Origin: Candidatus Coatesbacteria bacterium RBG_13_66_14
GTDB lineage: Bacteria; RBG-13-66-14
Direction: 5' to 3'
Assembly: GCA_001774505.1 (NCBI GenBank)
Contig: MFAF01000025.1
Coordinates: 11,236-18,167, forward strand
Length of the DNA stretch: 6,932 nucleotides
The notes under the pieces are model-generated. The model was not told where the DNA came from. It did not search any database and saw only the letters and a program-made list of their open reading frames with translations. Position numbers and translations under genes: made by a program. Of the stretch, positions 5,453-6,932 are shown piece by piece. Every line of letters begins with the position of its first letter. Position 1 is the stretch's first letter.

Positions 5453-5803
5453 TCACCGGGGGGACTTTATCTCCTCCAGCCCGCCCTCGCGGTAGAGCCG
5501 GAGGGTAGCTTCCACGGTCGCCGGGTTCTTCACTTTCCACATCCCCAGCCCGAGCCCCTCGAGGGCGGCCTGGGCCTTGGGCCCGAAGTCACCGGACACC
5601 ACGCCCCGGGCGCCGTGCTCGGCGACGAGGGCGGCGGCCTGGGGTCCGGCGCCGTGGTCCGCGTTGACTGCGGGGTTGTCGAACTCGTCAACCGCGTCCC
5701 CGCTCTCGGTGTCCACGATGACGAAGCGCGAGGCCCGGCCGAAGCGCGGGTCCACATCGGCTTTCAAGCCGCCCTTTCCCGCGGCCGTGAAGGCGATAAG
5801 CAT
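5453..5803 (-). CDS. NifX/NafY-fold metal-cluster binding protein (second copy)
   Basis: 116 aa, a single domain that matches the dinitrogenase iron-molybdenum cofactor biosynthesis fold (NifX, C-terminal NifB, MTH1175, orange protein). Features: MLIAFTAAGKGGLKADVDPRFGRAS-type N-terminus with FGR at 21-23, FVIVD (27-31), an internal NPAVNADHGAGPQAA segment (43-57), VVSGDFGPKA (68-77), and a C-terminal helix. It has no cysteine at all, so any metal cluster would be held through other residues or only transiently. The start is ATG at 5803 with GGGAGGA just upstream; a TTG 24 nt earlier would overlap the preceding gene and is less likely. It lies 14 nt after the other NifX-fold gene. No nifHDK are in the window, so a role in nitrogenase is not implied. 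Confidence 0.85.
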   Translation of the reverse strand: MLIAFTAAGKGGLKADVDPRFGRASRFVIVDTESGDAVDEFDNPAVNADHGAGPQAAALVAEHGARGVVSGDFGPKAQAALEGLGLGMWKVKNPATVEATLRLYREGGLEEIKSPR

Positions 5804-5817
5804 GGTTCCTCCCGGGT

Positions 5818-6213
5818 TTAGTGGCAATCCCCGTGGTCGTGTCCGCCATCCCTGCCGGAGCAGGGGTCGTAGCCGCTCAGGCGGCCGCCCAGGTAGTCCT
5901 CCAGGGTCCGGCGGACCGTGCCCTGGGCGCCGGTGGCGACCTCTATGCCGTGGTGGTCGAAAATTTCTTTTGCGCGGCTGCCCATCCCACCGGCTATCAT
6001 CACCGCGATCCCTTGGGATTTGATGAACATGGGCACCTGGCCGGGGCTGTGCTCGTCGTAATACGGGTTGGACACGACGCGCACGGGACCGATGCGGCCG
6101 TCCTCGCTTTCCACGATGACGTAGTACGGGCAGCGGCCGAAGTGGTGGCTGACTTCGCTTTCCAGGCCGCGGTCGTCGTCGGCGGCCACGGCTATCAGGC
6201 GTTTCGCGGGCAT
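5818..6213 (-). CDS. NifX/NafY-fold metal-cluster binding protein with His/Cys-rich tail (first copy)
   Basis: 131 aa. The same fold as its downstream neighbour but clearly diverged. Features: RLIAVAADDDRGLESEVSHHFGRCPYYVIVE region with HFGR at 24-27 and Cys28, SNPYYDEHSPGQVP (48-61), VMIAGGMGSRA (71-81), and IEVATGAQGTV (90-100). The C-terminal 23 residues contain C118, H125, H127, C130 and H131 (tail DPCSGRDGGHDHGDCH), a probable metal-binding extension. HFGR plus a His/Cys tail is common in the NifX-like proteins of anaerobes found with MinD/Mrp ATPases. The start is ATG at 6213 with GGGAGGGG just upstream. The open frame to 6468 is shadow of the preceding Gly-rich gene. The gap from that gene is 28 nt. 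Function: likely carrier of a Mo-, Cu- or Fe-containing sulfur cluster (inference). Confidence 0.87.
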   Translation of the reverse strand: MPAKRLIAVAADDDRGLESEVSHHFGRCPYYVIVESEDGRIGPVRVVSNPYYDEHSPGQVPMFIKSQGIAVMIAGGMGSRAKEIFDHHGIEVATGAQGTVRRTLEDYLGGRLSGYDPCSGRDGGHDHGDCH

Positions 6214-6241
6214 CGCCCCTCCCGGGTAGTAACGGGCTTTG

Positions 6242-6499
6242 TTATTCGTCCTTTTTTTCGGGCTCGATGGATGTGCCTCGCTGCCGATAGCGGACCCCGC
6301 CGCCGCCTCCGCGACCGTTTCCGCTTCCTCCGCCCCAGCCGCGTCCGCGTCCTCCGCCCCAAGGAAGCCCGCCGCGTCCGATCCCTCGAAGCGGCTCGAT
6401 GACGTTGCCGTCTTTGTCCTTCCTGGGCTTGCAGTCACCCAGGCCGCGACCCGTCCGCGGACCTTCACCCTGGGGTCCGGTTCTATCTCCGCCTGGCAT
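6242..6499 (-). CDS. Small Gly/Arg-rich protein, DUF5320-like
   Basis: 85 aa. The N-terminus MPGGDRTGPQGEGPRTGRGL followed by GDC matches the signature I recall for DUF5320 proteins (MP-GDGTGP-G-GP-TGRG-G-C), small proteins of anaerobes commonly beside NifX-fold and Mrp/MinD genes. Residues 40-70 are almost all Gly, Arg and Trp (GRGWGGG type), then a charged tail ends EPEKKDE. There is one cysteine, C23. It has no signal peptide and no membrane segment. It is probably disordered, and its function is unknown; an assembly or scaffold role in the cluster-handling complex is only inferred from context. The start is ATG at 6499 with AAAGGGG upstream; an earlier in-frame TTG at 6553 falls in the probable leader. 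It is the first gene of the five-gene operon. The strongly biased composition also creates long shadow frames here. Confidence 0.72.
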   Translation of the reverse strand: MPGGDRTGPQGEGPRTGRGLGDCKPRKDKDGNVIEPLRGIGRGGLPWGGGRGRGWGGGSGNGRGGGGGVRYRQRGTSIEPEKKDE

Positions 6500-6552
6500 G
6501 TTTTCCCCTTTGTTGATAATGATACTCGGTTTCTTCTGCATCGCCAAAAGCA

Positions 6553-6569
6553 ACTCCGTCCCGCGGAGT
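6553..6569 (-). promoter_or_regulatory. Small hairpin in the operon leader
   Basis: ACTCCG (6553-6558) and CGGAGT (6564-6569) pair across a 5-nt loop within the predicted leader of about 98 nt. It lies about 54 nt upstream of the first start codon and does not cover the ribosome binding site. It may only stabilise the message. Confidence 0.35.
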
Positions 6570-6603
6570 CTCTATCTTTTTCACGTCGTGTCTTCCACGG
6601 GGT

Positions 6604-6632
6604 AGTATATATCTTTCGTTTAATTGATGCAA
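6604..6632 (-). promoter_or_regulatory. Sigma70-type promoter of the NifX/MinD operon
   Basis: On the minus strand TTGCAT (6632-6627) and TATACT (6609-6604) are separated by exactly 17 bp, and the spacer is AT-rich in otherwise GC-rich DNA. Transcription would start near 6597, giving a leader of about 98 nt before the ATG at 6499. No sigma54-type GG-N10-GC element was found, although sigma54 drives the orange-protein operons of Desulfovibrio. Confidence 0.65.
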
Positions 6633-6637
6633 GGTCT

Positions 6638-6656
6638 CAATAACATCCCGTTATTG
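6638..6656. promoter_or_regulatory. Palindromic operator candidate upstream of the operon promoter
   Basis: A perfect 7-5-7 inverted repeat (CAATAAC-ATCCC-GTTATTG) lies 5 bp upstream of the -35, centred near -50 from the predicted start. The size and position suit a dimeric activator or repressor. It is AT-rich in arms and is unlike the GC-rich repeats nearby, so it is not simply part of those families. The regulator is unknown. Confidence 0.45.
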
Positions 6657-6862
6657 CAACTACACCCGCGGCGTGTCGTATAACCCCGCCCTACGTCATC
6701 GCAAACATAACGGGCCGGGGTGAGGGCTGCCGCATGTCTCCTCTCCCCTCTGGGTGGAGGCTCGCCTACGGGCTAGTGAGGGGGTGTAGCGGCCCCCTCT
6801 CCCCTCCAGGGAGCGGCTCGCCGACGGGTTGGGGTGAGGGTCGGGGTAGGGGACATTGAAGC

Positions 6863-6888
6863 GGCGGGGACTAAAGTCCCCGCCCTAC
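6863..6888 (-). repeat. REP-like stem-loop 8
   Basis: On the minus strand GTAG (6888-6885) precedes a 10-bp perfect stem (GGCGGGGACT at 6863-6872, AGTCCCCGCC at 6875-6884). Compared with element 4 the inner stem differs on both sides, and pairing is kept. Confidence 0.75.
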
Positions 6889-6910
6889 ATTACGAACCGC
6901 ATGACACCTC

Positions 6911-6932
6911 GTAGGGGCCGACCGACGGCGCG
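6911..6932 (+). repeat. REP-like stem-loop 9, cut by the window edge
   Basis: GTAG (6911-6914) begins a sequence identical to the left half of element 6 (6910-6932 equals 3594-3616). The other arm lies outside the window. Its foot faces that of element 8 across 22 bp. Confidence 0.65.

Larger units (their letters stand above)
6663..6932. repeat. Gene-free repeat zone upstream of the operon
   Basis: No gene is seen. A decayed REP-like copy seems to lie at about 6665-6694 (CCTAC flank kept, stem broken). CCCTCTCCC-type copies occupy 6738-6784 and 6793-6852, each with the inserted core (GAGGCTCGCCTACGGG at 6757-6772; GCGGCTCGCCGACGGG at 6813-6828). Two REP-like elements close the window. The zone continues beyond the right edge. 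Confidence 0.75.

Noticed and set aside
5451..5540. A 30-residue N-terminal extension of the first ATPase
   Set aside because: It overlaps the preceding NifX-fold gene and lacks a family match. The ATG at 5450 gives the usual spacing to the Walker A motif.
6500..6660. A sigma54 promoter before the metal-cluster operon
   Set aside because: Looked for because orange-protein operons in Desulfovibrio use sigma54. No GG-N10-GC element with suitable flanks was found, while a sigma70 match is clear.

Overview
The window is high-GC bacterial DNA with densely packed genes and two intergenic zones full of repeats. Nothing in it fixes a taxon. The metal-sulfur module in its right half (two NifX-fold proteins, two ferredoxin-containing MinD-type ATPases and a DUF5320-like protein) is typical of strict anaerobes. 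The combination of high GC, REP-like intergenic clutter and an exported papain-like protease would fit an uncultured, metagenome-derived anaerobe. That assignment is inference.

Layout from left to right. At 1-25 there may be the last codons of a plus-strand gene. Two GC-rich hairpins (30-52 and 73-101) separate it from mnmE on the minus strand (105-1475), which encodes the tRNA-U34-modifying GTPase. A 93-bp divergent promoter region (1476-1568) serves mnmE and a plus-strand secreted C1A (papain-like) cysteine protease with a beta-rich C-terminal domain (1569-2921). Positions 2922-3736 contain no gene. They hold at least two interleaved repeat families, and the clearest is a set of REP-like stem-loops that each begin with GTAG.

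From 6499 down to 3737 on the minus strand lies one compact operon of five genes. In transcription order they are a small Gly/Arg-rich DUF5320-like protein, a NifX-fold protein with a His/Cys tail, a second NifX-fold protein, and two paralogous MinD-superfamily ATPases with inserted 2x[4Fe-4S] ferredoxin domains. Gaps are 28, 14 and 2 nt, followed by an 11-nt overlap. A good sigma70-type promoter (-35 at 6632-6627, -10 at 6609-6604) with an upstream 7-5-7 palindrome lies before the first gene. The zone 6663-6932 carries the same repeat families as 2922-3736 and ends inside one copy.

Working together: the operon resembles the orange-protein (ORP) type gene sets of anaerobes such as Desulfovibrio, where NifX-fold metal-cluster binders sit with MinD/Mrp-type ATPases. 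A reasonable inference is that the two ATPases assemble or deliver an Fe-S or Mo-containing cluster, or use electrons through their ferredoxin domains, with the NifX-fold proteins as carriers. Substrate and end use cannot be read from the sequence. mnmE and the protease have no evident functional link to this operon.
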